Source of the DNA: Pseudarthrobacter naphthalenicus
Lineage (GTDB): Bacteria > Actinomycetota > Actinomycetes > Actinomycetales > Micrococcaceae
DNA: 64,000 nt
Assembly: GCF_029076445.1 (NCBI RefSeq)
Contig: NZ_JARESG010000015.1
Location: 1-64,000, forward strand
Direction: 5' to 3'
A program made the translations under genes and the position numbers. The notes beneath the pieces were generated by a model. That model was not told the origin of the DNA. It worked only from the letters and a program-made list of their open reading frames with translations, and made no database searches. Below, piece after piece: positions 16,133 through 25,040 of this stretch. The first letter of the stretch is position 1, and every line of letters begins with the position of its first letter.

Positions 16133-17368
16133 TCAGCCGCGCACCTGCATGTCCACCCACACCAGACGGTGGTCGCTGCTGGGGAACGGATAGACCCCGG
16201 TCAGCCGCGAGAGCGGATCAGCCTGGGTCGGCCAGAACACGCCGGAGCCGAGCACCGTGGCCTTGCGTGAGGGCAGCACGTAGTCCGCCCGCAGGTTGCC
16301 GGGCGCGGTGTCGCCGAAGTCGGCGGTGTCGTAGCGGGGGTCGCCTTGATGGGCGGCGTTGGCTCCGCCCTGCAGGGCCGCCGCCTCCACGGCACCGGCG
16401 GAGGCTGGCAACGGGTCCACCACCTGCTTGGAATCCAGGAGCTGGTCGACCGCGGCCGCCACGGAGTCGCCGTCGAACGGGTCAGCGTTCTGGTCCCCGA
16501 CGATGACGAACGGTTCGCTCGGCAGGAGCCCGCGCTTCATGCCGTGATCGTCCACGATGTACTGCGACTTGCCCGGGGTGATGTAGTCGGCCCAGAACCG
16601 GATTTCGTCGTGGTTGCGGCGGCCGTTCCGGTCCTCGGGGCCGTCGAAAGTGGGCGGCGTGGGGTGCGAGGCGAGCACGTGCACCGTTTCACGGCCCACC
16701 GTCACCGGCACGTCCCAGTGCGACTTGCTGGACAGGCGAACGACGTCGAGCTCTTCCTGCGAGAACCAGTCGGCCGGTTCGGGCGTGGCCGGGTTATCCG
16801 GCAGGAGCGCCCCCGGCATGTCCTTCCACAGGAAGTTTTGGAACGTCCGCACGTTCTCCGTGTCGATGGGGTACTTCGACAGGATGGCCATGCCGTACTG
16901 GCCCTCGAAGGCGCCGAACCCGAACGCGTCGTCGCCACCACCCACCTTGCCGTCGTTATTGAGGTCGAATGCGCTGGGGATCCCGGTGTTCGACGGCGCC
17001 ACATAGGCGTGGGGGAAGTTCACCGGGTCAGCCCCGCCCTGACCGACCGCCAGGTAGTTCTCGCGGAACAGGTCGGCGGCGCGCATCCCGGGCACGTAGT
17101 CGAACTCATTGAGCAGGATGACGTCCGGGTTAGCACGCTGGATGACCTCGGCCACGGTGCGCGCCTGCTGGTTGTCCGGAGTGCTCAGATCCTTCTCAAG
17201 TTCGCCGGCGCTGGCCCGGTTGAGCGACAGGTTGTAGGTGGCCACCCGCAGGTCCAGCGTGTGGTCCTTCTTGGGCTCGGCGGTGGCCGGAGCTGCGCCG
17301 AAACCAATGGCGAGGCTGCCGAGAACAGCGGCGGTGGCGGCAGCGGTGAATGTGCGTCTCGTGGACAT
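16133..17368 (-). CDS. secreted endonuclease/exonuclease/phosphatase-fold protein
   Basis: 411 aa with AAGGAG 5 bases before the ATG. A Tat/Sec-like signal peptide (residues 1-30, ending PATAEP) predicts export. The EEP fold is visible in order: LRVATYNLS near 40-48, ILLNEFD near 84-90 (metal-binding Glu), VLASHPTPP (His), VIVGDQNADPF (Asp/Asn) and SDHRLVWVD near the end (catalytic His). An insertion FDLNNDGKVGGGDDA resembles a calcium-binding dockerin-like loop. Members hydrolyse phosphodiesters, either nucleic acid or phospholipid head groups, outside the cell. Which substrate it uses cannot be told. Confidence 0.85.
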   Translation of the reverse strand: MSTRRTFTAAATAAVLGSLAIGFGAAPATAEPKKDHTLDLRVATYNLSLNRASAGELEKDLSTPDNQQARTVAEVIQRANPDVILLNEFDYVPGMRAADLFRENYLAVGQGGADPVNFPHAYVAPSNTGIPSAFDLNNDGKVGGGDDAFGFGAFEGQYGMAILSKYPIDTENVRTFQNFLWKDMPGALLPDNPATPEPADWFSQEELDVVRLSSKSHWDVPVTVGRETVHVLASHPTPPTFDGPEDRNGRRNHDEIRFWADYITPGKSQYIVDDHGMKRGLLPSEPFVIVGDQNADPFDGDSVAAAVDQLLDSKQVVDPLPASAGAVEAAALQGGANAAHQGDPRYDTADFGDTAPGNLRADYVLPSRKATVLGSGVFWPTQADPLSRLTGVYPFPSSDHRLVWVDMQVRG

Positions 17369-17450
17369 GGGACTCCTTGACAGGGAAAGGCGGCAGTAGG
17401 GACGAAGTTGCGTTCAACGTATGCCTCCGAGGTGACCACGAGGCGTACCT

Positions 17451-17472
17451 CAGGCGAACAGAGATGAAGCCC
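17451..17472. repeat. copy 1 of a dispersed 22-base motif next to a terminator hairpin
   Basis: CAGGCGAACAGAGATGAA here matches CAGGCGAACGGAGATGAA at 24858. In both places a strong GGAGGCC hairpin lies within about 60 bases. Confidence 0.45.
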
Positions 17473-17509
17473 ATCGCACCACCCGGCCGGGCGCTCTCCC
17501 CGATGGCAC

Positions 17510-17554
17510 AAAAAGGAGGCCGACGGCGACACCCAGTGTCCGCCGTCGGCCTCC
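17510..17554 (-). terminator. rho-independent terminator of the GSYV-repeat gene
   Basis: GGAGGCCGACGGCG (17515-17528) pairs perfectly over 14 bp with 17541-17554; the loop is 12 bases. On the minus strand the stem is followed by TTTTT. It lies about 40 bases after the stop codon of the leftward small gene. Confidence 0.85.
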
Positions 17555-17596
17555 CTTAGTGCCCTCGCGGCGCTGTCCCCGCAGCGCGCTTGGAAC

Positions 17597-17863
17597 CTAG
17601 GCCGCCGTGGGAAGCGTTACGTAGCTGCCCTCGATGACGCGTGCGGCAACGACGGGAGTGCCGTCTGCTGTGACATAGCTGCCGCGCGTGGTGGGGTGCA
17701 GGCTTCGGGTGCCGGCGACGGCGACATAGCTGCCCTCGCCGCCGGCGGGACCAGCCACGTAGCTGCCGCCGCGCACTGCGGCGTCAGCCACGGAGGTAGC
17801 GGCAGCAGTCTTGACGGTGGTTTCGGTTGAGGATGCTGCGGGGCGTTCGGTCAACAAAGTCAT
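17597..17863 (-). CDS. small protein with four GSYV repeats
   Basis: 88 aa. A strong AAGGAG stands 6 bases before the ATG and a perfect terminator follows, so the gene is very probably expressed. The N-terminal 30 residues are Thr/Ala-rich and low in charge. The rest contains GSYV four times (RGGSYVAG, GEGSYVAV, TRGSYVTA, IEGSYVTL), spaced 11 to 19 residues apart, each followed by a small or beta-branched residue. There is no signal peptide, cysteine or membrane helix. The repeated short core recalls peptide-precursor or beta-strand adhesive proteins, but no maturation enzyme is adjacent. No family was recognised. Confidence 0.75.
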   Translation of the reverse strand: MTLLTERPAASSTETTVKTAAATSVADAAVRGGSYVAGPAGGEGSYVAVAGTRSLHPTTRGSYVTADGTPVVAARVIEGSYVTLPTAA

Positions 17864-18234
17864 GGTTTCTCCTTAGGTTTTGCAGTATGAGGGCCATACA
17901 GGTTCTTGTGCCGCTCAAGCAGGAGGGCGGTCGCACGTTGTCGCTTGCCCTGCTGGCCCGGGTATGTTCACCGGTGCGGCACTCAAGGGCTTCGATGGCC
18001 TGCCTCCAACCCTATGGGCTTATCGTGAGCTACTCAAAATAAGGTGCCCTTCGACACCTTCACGCGTCGCGGGACAACTGCCCCGACGACGACGACGACG
18101 GCGAGTAGCGCCGACGCGGGGCCGCCAGGAACGGCGACGGCGGGTCTTCTTGAAAGTACGACGGCGGCGCGCACCTTGAGAGCGCGCCTTTGGCCGCCGG
18201 CCAAATTGTCGTACCCCCGTTAGAGGATGTTGGT
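17864..18234. repeat. 370-base gap with a (GAC)5 run
   Basis: No supported gene lies between the GSYV-repeat gene and the DUF222 gene. It contains a short GAC microsatellite at 18085-18099 and the sequence ACGACGGCGGCGC near 18162, a core also seen in other intergenic hairpins of this window. Confidence 0.4.
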
Positions 18235-19917
18235 ATGGGAACCAGCGCGGGGACGGGGACAGTTATGGAGGCTATCTATGCCACCGTTGCTGCTCTCGCC
18301 GCGCTCGATGCCGAGGACGCTGCCCTCGCCTCCACCGGTGCTTCGGCTGTGGCCGGGGACGGTGTGGATGTGCTGGCGCGCGCGTACGAAATTCGGTTGG
18401 AACGGATGGGGCTGGAAAAGAAGCTGGAGGCCCAGGCTGCAGCCAGGAAGGCCAGGTCCGTGGCCGAAGCCATGGACCTGCAACACGCGATGACCCCACC
18501 AGACGCGCCCCTGCATGAGCGGACCTACACCGAGATGTCCACGGTTGAGGAAATCGGCGGGATCCTGACCATCAGTTCCGGGGCCGCGTCCGCGTTCGTG
18601 GATCAGTCCCGGCAGCTGTGTGCATTGCCGCCGGTCATGGACGCCCTCTCCACAGGCAGCCTCTCCTGGCAGCAGGCACGGATTTTCGCCGACGAGACCG
18701 AGGCTTTGGATCATCCCGCCGCGGCCGCTTTGGTGGCGCACTTCCTCGACCCCGACGCCCCTAACCCGGCGAGGGGTTGCCCCGCGCCGGAACTGGTGCC
18801 GGCCCGGTTACGGGCAAAGGTGCGGGGCTGGCGGGAACGCCATCACCCGGAATCGATCGAGAAGCGTCACCGCAAAAGCGCCGCGGACCGGCGGGTGGAA
18901 TTCACTCCGGACCGGGACGGGATGGCCTGGATCGCCGCATACCTGCCGGCAGACCAGGCGTTGGCGATCTCGAACGAGCTCACCGCCACCGCCCGCAGCC
19001 TCCAAGGACCTAACGAACCCCGCACTCTGACCCAACTCAAGTCCGACGAATTCGCCAGACGCCTCCTTACCAACAGAACAGCCACCATCCCCACCACAGT
19101 CTCCCTCCAGGGCGAGGGCGACGCGCCGGAGGACCCGCTTGGCGTGGCCACTCTCATGGGCTCCGATGAGCCCATGCAAGAGTTCTGCAGCTTCGATACT
19201 GCCGCAAACAGTGACCGCCCCGACCAGGCTGAACCGGTGTTGAGCGGAACCACCACGGATCCGGATGCAGGCAAGGCCCCCACGCTCCGCGCCGAGGTTC
19301 TCGTCACCGTCCCGTTCTTCGCACTCCTGGGCCTCACCGACGAACCGGCAGAGCTAGACGGTTACGGGCCCATTCCCGCCTCAATGGCCCGTCAGCTCCT
19401 CGCCAACGGCGCCGAATCGTTCCGCAGGGTCCTGCTCGATCCCAGCGACGGAACACCCCTGGAAATCGGTCGCACCAGTTATCGACTCACCAAGGCGATG
19501 AAAAAGGCGCTGCAGCTGCGGGACGGCAAGTGCGTATTCCCCGGCTGCAACAACAACTCCTTAGACAACGACACCGACCACCTGCAGGCGTGGCAGCACG
19601 GCGGAACCACCGGAATCAGCAACCTCGCACAGCTCTGCCCCCGCCACCACGGCCTGAAACACAACAGCGGGTGGACCCCCACGGCCTCAACCAGAGATGA
19701 GCCACCCGGCTGGACATCACCCACCGGCCGCCACTACCAAGCCGAACAACCCGACCGCGAACCACCACAATGGCCGCCGGGAGTCCTCCCGTCCCGCGTC
19801 AATCCGTCGGCAATCGTTCCGCCGAAAATCAGTGGGTCGGAAATAGGTTCACCGGAAGATGGTTCATCCCTAGTCAGTCCGCTGGAAGGGCTGCTGCTCC
19901 AGCTCTTGTCCGGATGA
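18235..19917 (+). CDS. DUF222 / HNH endonuclease protein
   Basis: 560 aa from the ATG at 18235, behind AGAGGATG; a start 15 codons earlier is possible. The N-terminal DUF222 region has STVEEIGGILTISSGAASAF and SWQQARIFADET. A HNH nuclease domain lies near the C-terminus: CVFPGCNNNSLDNDTDHLQA, then QLCPRHHGLKH with the metal-binding residues intact. These proteins occur in many copies in Micrococcaceae and Mycobacteriaceae and behave like domesticated or selfish elements (some carry 13E12 REP names); their role is unresolved. The C-terminal 60 residues are Pro/Ser-rich and probably disordered. Confidence 0.88.
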   Translation: MGTSAGTGTVMEAIYATVAALAALDAEDAALASTGASAVAGDGVDVLARAYEIRLERMGLEKKLEAQAAARKARSVAEAMDLQHAMTPPDAPLHERTYTEMSTVEEIGGILTISSGAASAFVDQSRQLCALPPVMDALSTGSLSWQQARIFADETEALDHPAAAALVAHFLDPDAPNPARGCPAPELVPARLRAKVRGWRERHHPESIEKRHRKSAADRRVEFTPDRDGMAWIAAYLPADQALAISNELTATARSLQGPNEPRTLTQLKSDEFARRLLTNRTATIPTTVSLQGEGDAPEDPLGVATLMGSDEPMQEFCSFDTAANSDRPDQAEPVLSGTTTDPDAGKAPTLRAEVLVTVPFFALLGLTDEPAELDGYGPIPASMARQLLANGAESFRRVLLDPSDGTPLEIGRTSYRLTKAMKKALQLRDGKCVFPGCNNNSLDNDTDHLQAWQHGGTTGISNLAQLCPRHHGLKHNSGWTPTASTRDEPPGWTSPTGRHYQAEQPDREPPQWPPGVLPSRVNPSAIVPPKISGSEIGSPEDGSSLVSPLEGLLLQLLSG

Positions 19918-20108
19918 TGGGCCACATATTCAAGGTGCTCTAACCACGTACTGAAGCTCGGTTATGAGGACTTGCACGAGGGCGGTGGAGCCCGCTGTCC
20001 GGCGCCGCCTTGGGCTCCCCCGCATGCAGATTCCCGTCGCTGAAACTTATGCACCGCCGTCGTGGTTTCCGCCGACGCCATAGGAAACCCACAGGTCCGC
20101 CGCATACC

Positions 20109-21074
20109 ATGGCGCACATGAAATCTCCCCGGGACGTCCGCTCCGCCGCCGTTGTCATCAACGCCGGATCCCGCCGAGGAGCGGCCCACGAACTTGCCGT
20201 GGACACGATGCGCAAGGCAGGCGTGCCCGTCTCCGCCGTGCACGCCGTGCTGTCCGGAGGCGAGCTGGCCGGGACGCTTGACCAGGTGCTTGCGGACGGG
20301 CACGACCTGGTGGTTGTCGGCGGCGGCGACGGGACGGTGTCCTACGCCGCCGGCCGGGTTGCCGGTACCAACGTGGTGCTCGGTGTTCTTCCGCTGGGCA
20401 CCGCCAACGACTTCGCCCGCACACTGGAGATTCCGAGCAACCTTGCCGAGGCGTGCGCCACCATCGCAGAAGGCAAAGTGGTGGACATCGACCTCGGCCG
20501 GGCCAACGGCGAACCGTTCCTCAACGTCGCCTCCGCGGGCCTGTCGGTATCCGTGACCGAAGCCCTCAGCCCCCGGCTGAAGCGGTACATCGGGCCGCTG
20601 GCCTACAGCATCGCCACGGTTCTGGCCTATGCCCGGCACAAACCGTTCCGGGCCCGCCTCGAGTTCCCGGACGGGGACCACGAGCCGCTGGAGCTCGAGG
20701 ACCTGCTGCAGGTGGCCGTCGGCAACGGCCGGCACTACGGCGGCGGCAACACGGTCTCCCCCACCGCCGGAATCGACGACCACCTCCTGGACATCTACGC
20801 CATCCTGGCCGGCCCGCTCCGGGAACACGTGAGCATCGCACGGCTGCTCAAGGACGGCAGCTTCATCGAACACGACCGCGTGTACCACCTGACCAGCCGC
20901 CATGTCCGGCTCATCACCGAGCCGCTGCTTCCGGTGAACCTCGACGGCGAGATCGCCGCCACCACGCCCACCGACTTCACCGTCCAGCGCAACGCCGTCC
21001 ACGTGGTGGTGCCCCAGAGCAGCACCAGCGCCCTGTTCGACGGACCTGGCGCCGCGGACCAACCACCGAAATGA
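20109..21074 (+). CDS. diacylglycerol-kinase-family lipid kinase
   Basis: 321 aa from the ATG at 20109. The DAGK catalytic domain motifs are VVVGGGDGTVSYAAGR (nucleotide binding, about 67-82) and VLGVLPLGTANDFARTLEIP (about 91-110). The C-terminal YegS-like beta-sandwich contains VAVGNGRHYGGGNTVSPTA. It should phosphorylate diacylglycerol or a related lipid at the membrane. The last base of its stop region overlaps the ATG of a GH13 glycosidase gene (ATGA), so the two are made together; a glycolipid link is possible but unproven. Confidence 0.88.
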   Translation: MAHMKSPRDVRSAAVVINAGSRRGAAHELAVDTMRKAGVPVSAVHAVLSGGELAGTLDQVLADGHDLVVVGGGDGTVSYAAGRVAGTNVVLGVLPLGTANDFARTLEIPSNLAEACATIAEGKVVDIDLGRANGEPFLNVASAGLSVSVTEALSPRLKRYIGPLAYSIATVLAYARHKPFRARLEFPDGDHEPLELEDLLQVAVGNGRHYGGGNTVSPTAGIDDHLLDIYAILAGPLREHVSIARLLKDGSFIEHDRVYHLTSRHVRLITEPLLPVNLDGEIAATTPTDFTVQRNAVHVVVPQSSTSALFDGPGAADQPPK

Positions 21075-22708
21075 CGCACGACGGCGGCGCCCGCCTTCCA
21101 GGTCCGGTCACCGGGCAGTGGTGGGACTCCGCCGTGATCTACCAGGTGTATCCGCGCTCCTTCGCGGACGGCAACGGCGACGGCGTGGGCGACCTCGCAG
21201 GCTTGGCCGCCCGGCTGTCCTACATCGCGTCCCTCGGCGTGGACGGGATCTGGATGACCCCGTTCCAGCCCTCCCCGCAGGTGGACCAGGGCTACGACGT
21301 CAGCGACTACTGCGGCGTGGACCCGCTGTTCGGCACCATGGACGAGTTCGATGCACTCCTGGGACAGGCCCACGCGGGGGGCCTGCGGATCCTGCTGGAT
21401 GTGGTCCCCAACCACTGCTCCTCCGCCCACCCGCTGTTTCAGGCCGCTGTGGCCGCCCGGCCCGGCTCGCCGAAGCGGGAACTCTTCCACTTCGTCGAGG
21501 GCCGCAGGTCCGGGCCCGGGTCCGTTTCTGACGTTCCGCCGAACAACTGGCAGAGCGTCTTCGGCGGCCGGGCCTGGTCCCGCGCCAACCCGGACTCAGA
21601 CACGGACACCGACTGGTACCTGCACCTCTTCTCCCCCGGCCAGCCGGACTGGAACTGGCGGAACCCCGCGGTGGGCGACTACTTCGAAGGGGTGCTCCGC
21701 TTCTGGTTCGACAAGGGCGTGGACGGCCTCCGGATCGACGTGGCGCACGCCCTCTTCAAGGCCGACGGCCTGCCGGACGCGCCCTCCGCCACCGACGTGG
21801 TGGACGGCCTGCGGTCCAACCCGCTGGTTTCGGACCAGGAGGACGTCCATGAGGTGTACCGGCGCTGGCGCAGGCTCGCGGAGAAGTACCAGCCGCACCG
21901 CCTGCTGGTGGGCGAGGTCAACCTGGAACCCTCCCGGGCCGCCCGCTACACCCGCGCCGACGAGATGCACCAGGCGTTCGCGTTCGCCTTCGTGAAGCTC
22001 GGCTGGGACCCGGAAGCATGGGCTGCCGTGGGCTCAGAGCTGGAGGCCGCGCGGCAGCTCCACGGCGCGGCGCCCAGCTGGGCGCTGGAGAACCACGACA
22101 TTGTCCGGGCCGTGACCCGGTTCGGCGGCGGGAACCTTGGCGCCCGGCGCGCACGGGCCGCGGTGTTGGCGCTGCTTGGCCTGCCCGGCGCCGCCTACCT
22201 TTATCAGGGCCAGGAGCTGGGCCTGCCGGAGGTGGATGTCCCGCTGGCGGCCCGGGCGGATCCGATGTGGGCGCGCGGCGGCATCACCCGCGACGGCGCC
22301 CGCGTCCCGCTCCCCTGGACGGAGTCTCCTTTGTTGAGCCACGGGTTTTCCTCGGCGCAACCGGCGGCGGCGCCCTGGCTGCCGCAGCCCCCCGGCTGGG
22401 GTTCCTACGCGGCCGAAACCCAGCAGCAGGACCCCGGTTCCATGCTCGCTCTGGTGACTGCCGCCGTCGGCCTCCGCCGCCAGCTTTGGGAGCAGGGCGT
22501 GTTCACCGCGGACGACGACGGCAGCTGGCGGGTGGAGCCCGGGAACCTGCTAGTCTGCGAACGCAGCCCCCGGTTCCTGGTTGCCGTGGCGATGGGAACC
22601 GAACCGGTGCGGCTGCCGGCCGGGACCGTGCTGGCCACTGCCGCGCCGTTGGACACCGGCGGCTGGCTGCAGCCGGACAATGCCGCGTGGGTGCTGCGGG
22701 AACCCTAG
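21071..22708 (+). CDS. GH13 alpha-glucosidase/alpha-amylase-family enzyme
   Basis: 545 aa. The (beta/alpha)8 barrel begins with WWDSAVIYQVYPRSFADGNG. The catalytic Asp is in GVDGLRIDVAHAL, the acid/base Glu in LLVGEVNL and the second Asp in LENHDIVR. DGNGDGVGDL is the GH13_30/31-type calcium-like loop. No signal peptide, so it is cytoplasmic, acting on malto- or isomalto-oligosaccharides or sucrose-like glycosides. It overlaps the lipid kinase gene upstream by 4 bases, and its stop shares a CTAG with the convergent unknown operon. Confidence 0.88.
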   Translation: MTHDGGARLPGPVTGQWWDSAVIYQVYPRSFADGNGDGVGDLAGLAARLSYIASLGVDGIWMTPFQPSPQVDQGYDVSDYCGVDPLFGTMDEFDALLGQAHAGGLRILLDVVPNHCSSAHPLFQAAVAARPGSPKRELFHFVEGRRSGPGSVSDVPPNNWQSVFGGRAWSRANPDSDTDTDWYLHLFSPGQPDWNWRNPAVGDYFEGVLRFWFDKGVDGLRIDVAHALFKADGLPDAPSATDVVDGLRSNPLVSDQEDVHEVYRRWRRLAEKYQPHRLLVGEVNLEPSRAARYTRADEMHQAFAFAFVKLGWDPEAWAAVGSELEAARQLHGAAPSWALENHDIVRAVTRFGGGNLGARRARAAVLALLGLPGAAYLYQGQELGLPEVDVPLAARADPMWARGGITRDGARVPLPWTESPLLSHGFSSAQPAAAPWLPQPPGWGSYAAETQQQDPGSMLALVTAAVGLRRQLWEQGVFTADDDGSWRVEPGNLLVCERSPRFLVAVAMGTEPVRLPAGTVLATAAPLDTGGWLQPDNAAWVLREP

Positions 22709-23940
22709 GCCCGTGACCCGGGCGGCTGGGGAGCGTCCCGGCGCGGTGTCCTGCCGACCGGTTTCATCTCTGCGGCGAACCGAACCCCATCCTCAAAACT
22801 GGCCCCGTCCAGCCGCTTCACCAGGCGCTTGGCCTGCCGGAGCACGCGGGCCCTGTGGCCGGGCGCATCGGCGGCCAGGGCATCCAGGACGGTGTTCAGC
22901 CGTTCCAAAGACTGCCCGCCGATACGTTCCGTCCCGTTCCCCAGCCAGGTGCCGGCGTCGTGCACCAGCCCGTTCAAGGCCTCCCTGACGTCCGGGCGCT
23001 GCTCCGCGAGCATGGCCAGCGCGGGGCTGGCCGCGGCGAATTCCGCCCACCATGCGCCCAGGCCCGGGGACTCACGGAATGCTCCGTCCCGGAAGACCCG
23101 CATCGCATCGAAGCTCTTTGCACGGGACTCCTCCTGCCGGGCCTCGCGGAAGGCACTGGACGAGAACAGCGTCTCAAGGTGGCAGTCCAGCTGCGGGAAG
23201 CCGCGGAACACGCCGCTGATCTCCCAGTCCCCGTCCCCGGATTCGTCCCCGGACCACCGCCGATTGATCGGGATCGCCGGCGTGGCCACCAGCTCATCGG
23301 TGGTGGTGGTGAACGCTTCAGTGCCGATCCCGTCGTCGTTGTTCCCGAACGTCGCGTACCAGATCAGCTCCCACCCGGACATGGCGTTCTTGACCGCCGC
23401 CTTGACCGACGTGGCGGCCGAGGCCTTCACCTCCTCGATCGCGTCCTTGATCTGCTGCGGCGTGGGTGCCGCCAGCGCGTACTGGAAACTCGCGGCCACC
23501 TTGACCACCGCCAGCTGGACGGCATCCACAAACGCCGCGTACCCCGTGTTCGCCAGGGAGTCCGGCCAGCCGTCCTCCTCCATGAGGGACACCACCACAC
23601 CGGCGAAAGCGGGGAGATCGTCTTCGCCGAGCAGGGCGCGCAGCCCGGCATCGTTGACGGGGATGGGTTTCAGCTTGGTGGACCAGAGGCCGACGGCGTC
23701 CGGCACCGGAACATCATCCCCTGCATCCACGTCCGTGTTGCCCAGGTTCCCGTGGCTTCCGTTGCTGGAAACGATGGTGGGTGAGCCGATCAGCCCGGAC
23801 CCGGCCTCCACGGCGAAGTTGTCCCCGTCCACCTTGAAAAACACGGTCCAGATATACGGCTCCGCATTTCCCCACCCATCGCCCTCATCATGGCAATGGA
23901 CATTCTGCAGCACCGTTTCCAAATTCAGTGTGGCGCGCAT
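22705..23940 (-). CDS. unknown protein, last gene of a three-gene operon
   Basis: 411 aa from the ATG at 23940, with GGGAAG 7 bases upstream. The start lies 4 bases after the stop of the Cys/Trp-rich gene. The N-terminus (MRATLNLETVLQNVHCHDEG, then YIWTVFFKVDGDN) is beta-rich, rich in Asp and Asn (SSNGSHGNLGNTDVDAGDDV) and could bind calcium. Residues about 165-195 form a helical region (TPQQIKDAIEEVKASAATS). The C-terminal part is helical and positively charged. No signal peptide or membrane helix. No family was recognised, and similar proteins would have to be found by search. Confidence 0.75.
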   Translation of the reverse strand: MRATLNLETVLQNVHCHDEGDGWGNAEPYIWTVFFKVDGDNFAVEAGSGLIGSPTIVSSNGSHGNLGNTDVDAGDDVPVPDAVGLWSTKLKPIPVNDAGLRALLGEDDLPAFAGVVVSLMEEDGWPDSLANTGYAAFVDAVQLAVVKVAASFQYALAAPTPQQIKDAIEEVKASAATSVKAAVKNAMSGWELIWYATFGNNDDGIGTEAFTTTTDELVATPAIPINRRWSGDESGDGDWEISGVFRGFPQLDCHLETLFSSSAFREARQEESRAKSFDAMRVFRDGAFRESPGLGAWWAEFAAASPALAMLAEQRPDVREALNGLVHDAGTWLGNGTERIGGQSLERLNTVLDALAADAPGHRARVLRQAKRLVKRLDGASFEDGVRFAAEMKPVGRTPRRDAPQPPGSRA

Positions 23941-23944
23941 GGAA

Positions 23945-24364
23945 TTACTTCCCGCCACCGTCATCAAGCATGGGCTGTTCTTCTTCACCGGGTAACGGCC
24001 GGTGCACCGGCCCGCGGATTTGGCGGCGGGCCATGGATTGAATCCTCGGCGCTTCAGCCGTAACCGTCAGGCCTGAAACAGCGGACGCGGCGCAGCGGCC
24101 CGAAGAACTCAACTTGCTGGTAAAACACATTCGCCCCGGACCGTACTGGGTACTGCCCCAGATATTGAAGGAAAAGGCCCACCAGCTGTAAAGAATTCCG
24201 TTTTCGCAGCCTTTCAGATGGCTGGCCAGCCCGTAGCCGGTCTCCTCAACCCAGCTGAAGTCATAACACCACTTGGTCACTTTGCGCGTGCACGTATCGA
24301 ACCACTCCCAGGGCCACGCCCCGGGACACCAATACGTTTCCGTTACCACTACTTGCTGCGGCAT
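23945..24364 (-). CDS. small Cys/Trp-rich unknown protein
   Basis: 139 aa from the ATG at 24364, with AGGAG 7 bases before it. The first 85 residues carry six cysteines and about nine tryptophans (TETYWCPGAWPWEWFDTC, KWCYDFSW, SWWAFSFNIWG, GRMCFTSK). The remaining tail is Arg/Pro-rich and looks disordered. The cysteine pattern suggests a disulfide- or metal-stabilised domain, perhaps outside the cell, although no signal peptide is present. Middle gene of a three-gene operon; it follows the PCxxC gene by 76 bases. Confidence 0.65.
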   Translation of the reverse strand: MPQQVVVTETYWCPGAWPWEWFDTCTRKVTKWCYDFSWVEETGYGLASHLKGCENGILYSWWAFSFNIWGSTQYGPGRMCFTSKLSSSGRCAASAVSGLTVTAEAPRIQSMARRQIRGPVHRPLPGEEEQPMLDDGGGK

Positions 24365-24440
24365 GGCCGTCTCCTGACACTCCGCCGGCCGTGCTGCGGG
24401 CAGGCCGACATCCCGGCATGACGCCGGGGCAACACGATAA

Positions 24441-24668
24441 TTAGGACCGGCTCCGCTTCCGGAACCGTGGCAGGCGCAAAAGCCTGTTAAGGAAAGCGGC
24501 GCGCTGTTCACAGCTGCTGCACGGCGGGATTCCGGCCAAGGTTGTCAGATCCTTAACCGCATCGCCCAGCCCGATGCTCTCCCCGTCACTTATCCAAAAA
24601 GGAATTATTCGCCGGTCCTGCCAGTGGCGGGACCGCGCAGGCCATTCCTGAAATTGATTGCGGGCCAT
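24441..24668 (-). CDS. small PCxxCxxR protein, first gene of the operon
   Basis: 75 aa from the ATG at 24668, preceded by AAGGGAT. The core GLGDAVKDLTTLAGIPPCSS then CEQRAAFLNRL follows the pattern GxGDxxxxxxxxxGIxPCxxCxxRxxxLN. That pattern recurs in small proteins of bacteria and phages whose function is unknown to me. The C-terminus is strongly basic (LPRFRKRSRS). It leads the operon with the two larger unknown genes, so it may be a partner or substrate of them. Confidence 0.65.
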   Translation of the reverse strand: MARNQFQEWPARSRHWQDRRIIPFWISDGESIGLGDAVKDLTTLAGIPPCSSCEQRAAFLNRLLRLPRFRKRSRS

Positions 24669-24857
24669 AACCGATCCCTTTTTGAATGTCACCGGCAGGG
24701 TCTTTTACCTTTTCGGCTGCCGCTGCCTACGGTTCAATATCATCCTCGCCGGAGACGAAGCCGTCAATGGCTTTTGAGCTGATTACTAAAGTCGTTGGAT
24801 ACTCTCATTTTCGCGGCTGCTCGGCCGTTCCCATGCTTGTTCGGTAGCACATAACTC

Positions 24858-24880
24858 CAGGCGAACGGAGATGAATACCC
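24858..24880. repeat. copy 2 of the dispersed 22-base motif
   Basis: CAGGCGAACGGAGATGAA matches the copy at 17451 at 17 of 18 positions, and a GGAGGCC hairpin follows at once. It lies inside a 372-base gap (24669-25040) that otherwise shows no gene. Confidence 0.45.
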
Positions 24881-24887
24881 ACCGGAA

Positions 24888-24926
24888 GGAGGCCGGCGAC
24901 GGCACCCCGCGTCGCCGTCGGCCTCC
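24888..24926 (+). terminator. hairpin with a short pyrimidine tail
   Basis: GGAGGCCG pairs with CGGCCTCC, and an inner GACGGC/GCCGTC continues the stem with a small bulge. CTTTC follows on the plus strand. No gene ends directly upstream, so it may end a small RNA or be a relic. Confidence 0.4.
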
Positions 24927-25040
24927 CTTTCAGTGCGGTGCCGGGACGGCCGCCCGGTTAGGGCATTTGTCCCCTGTTCGCCGACCGGCGCCGGGACTAC
25001 TCTCAGCCGCATCAGCATCCACCGCCGTCGAGGAGCCGTC

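Noticed and set aside
18085..18099. (GAC)5 run as a CRISPR or minisatellite
   Set aside because: Too short, no spacers, and trinucleotide runs are common at this G+C.
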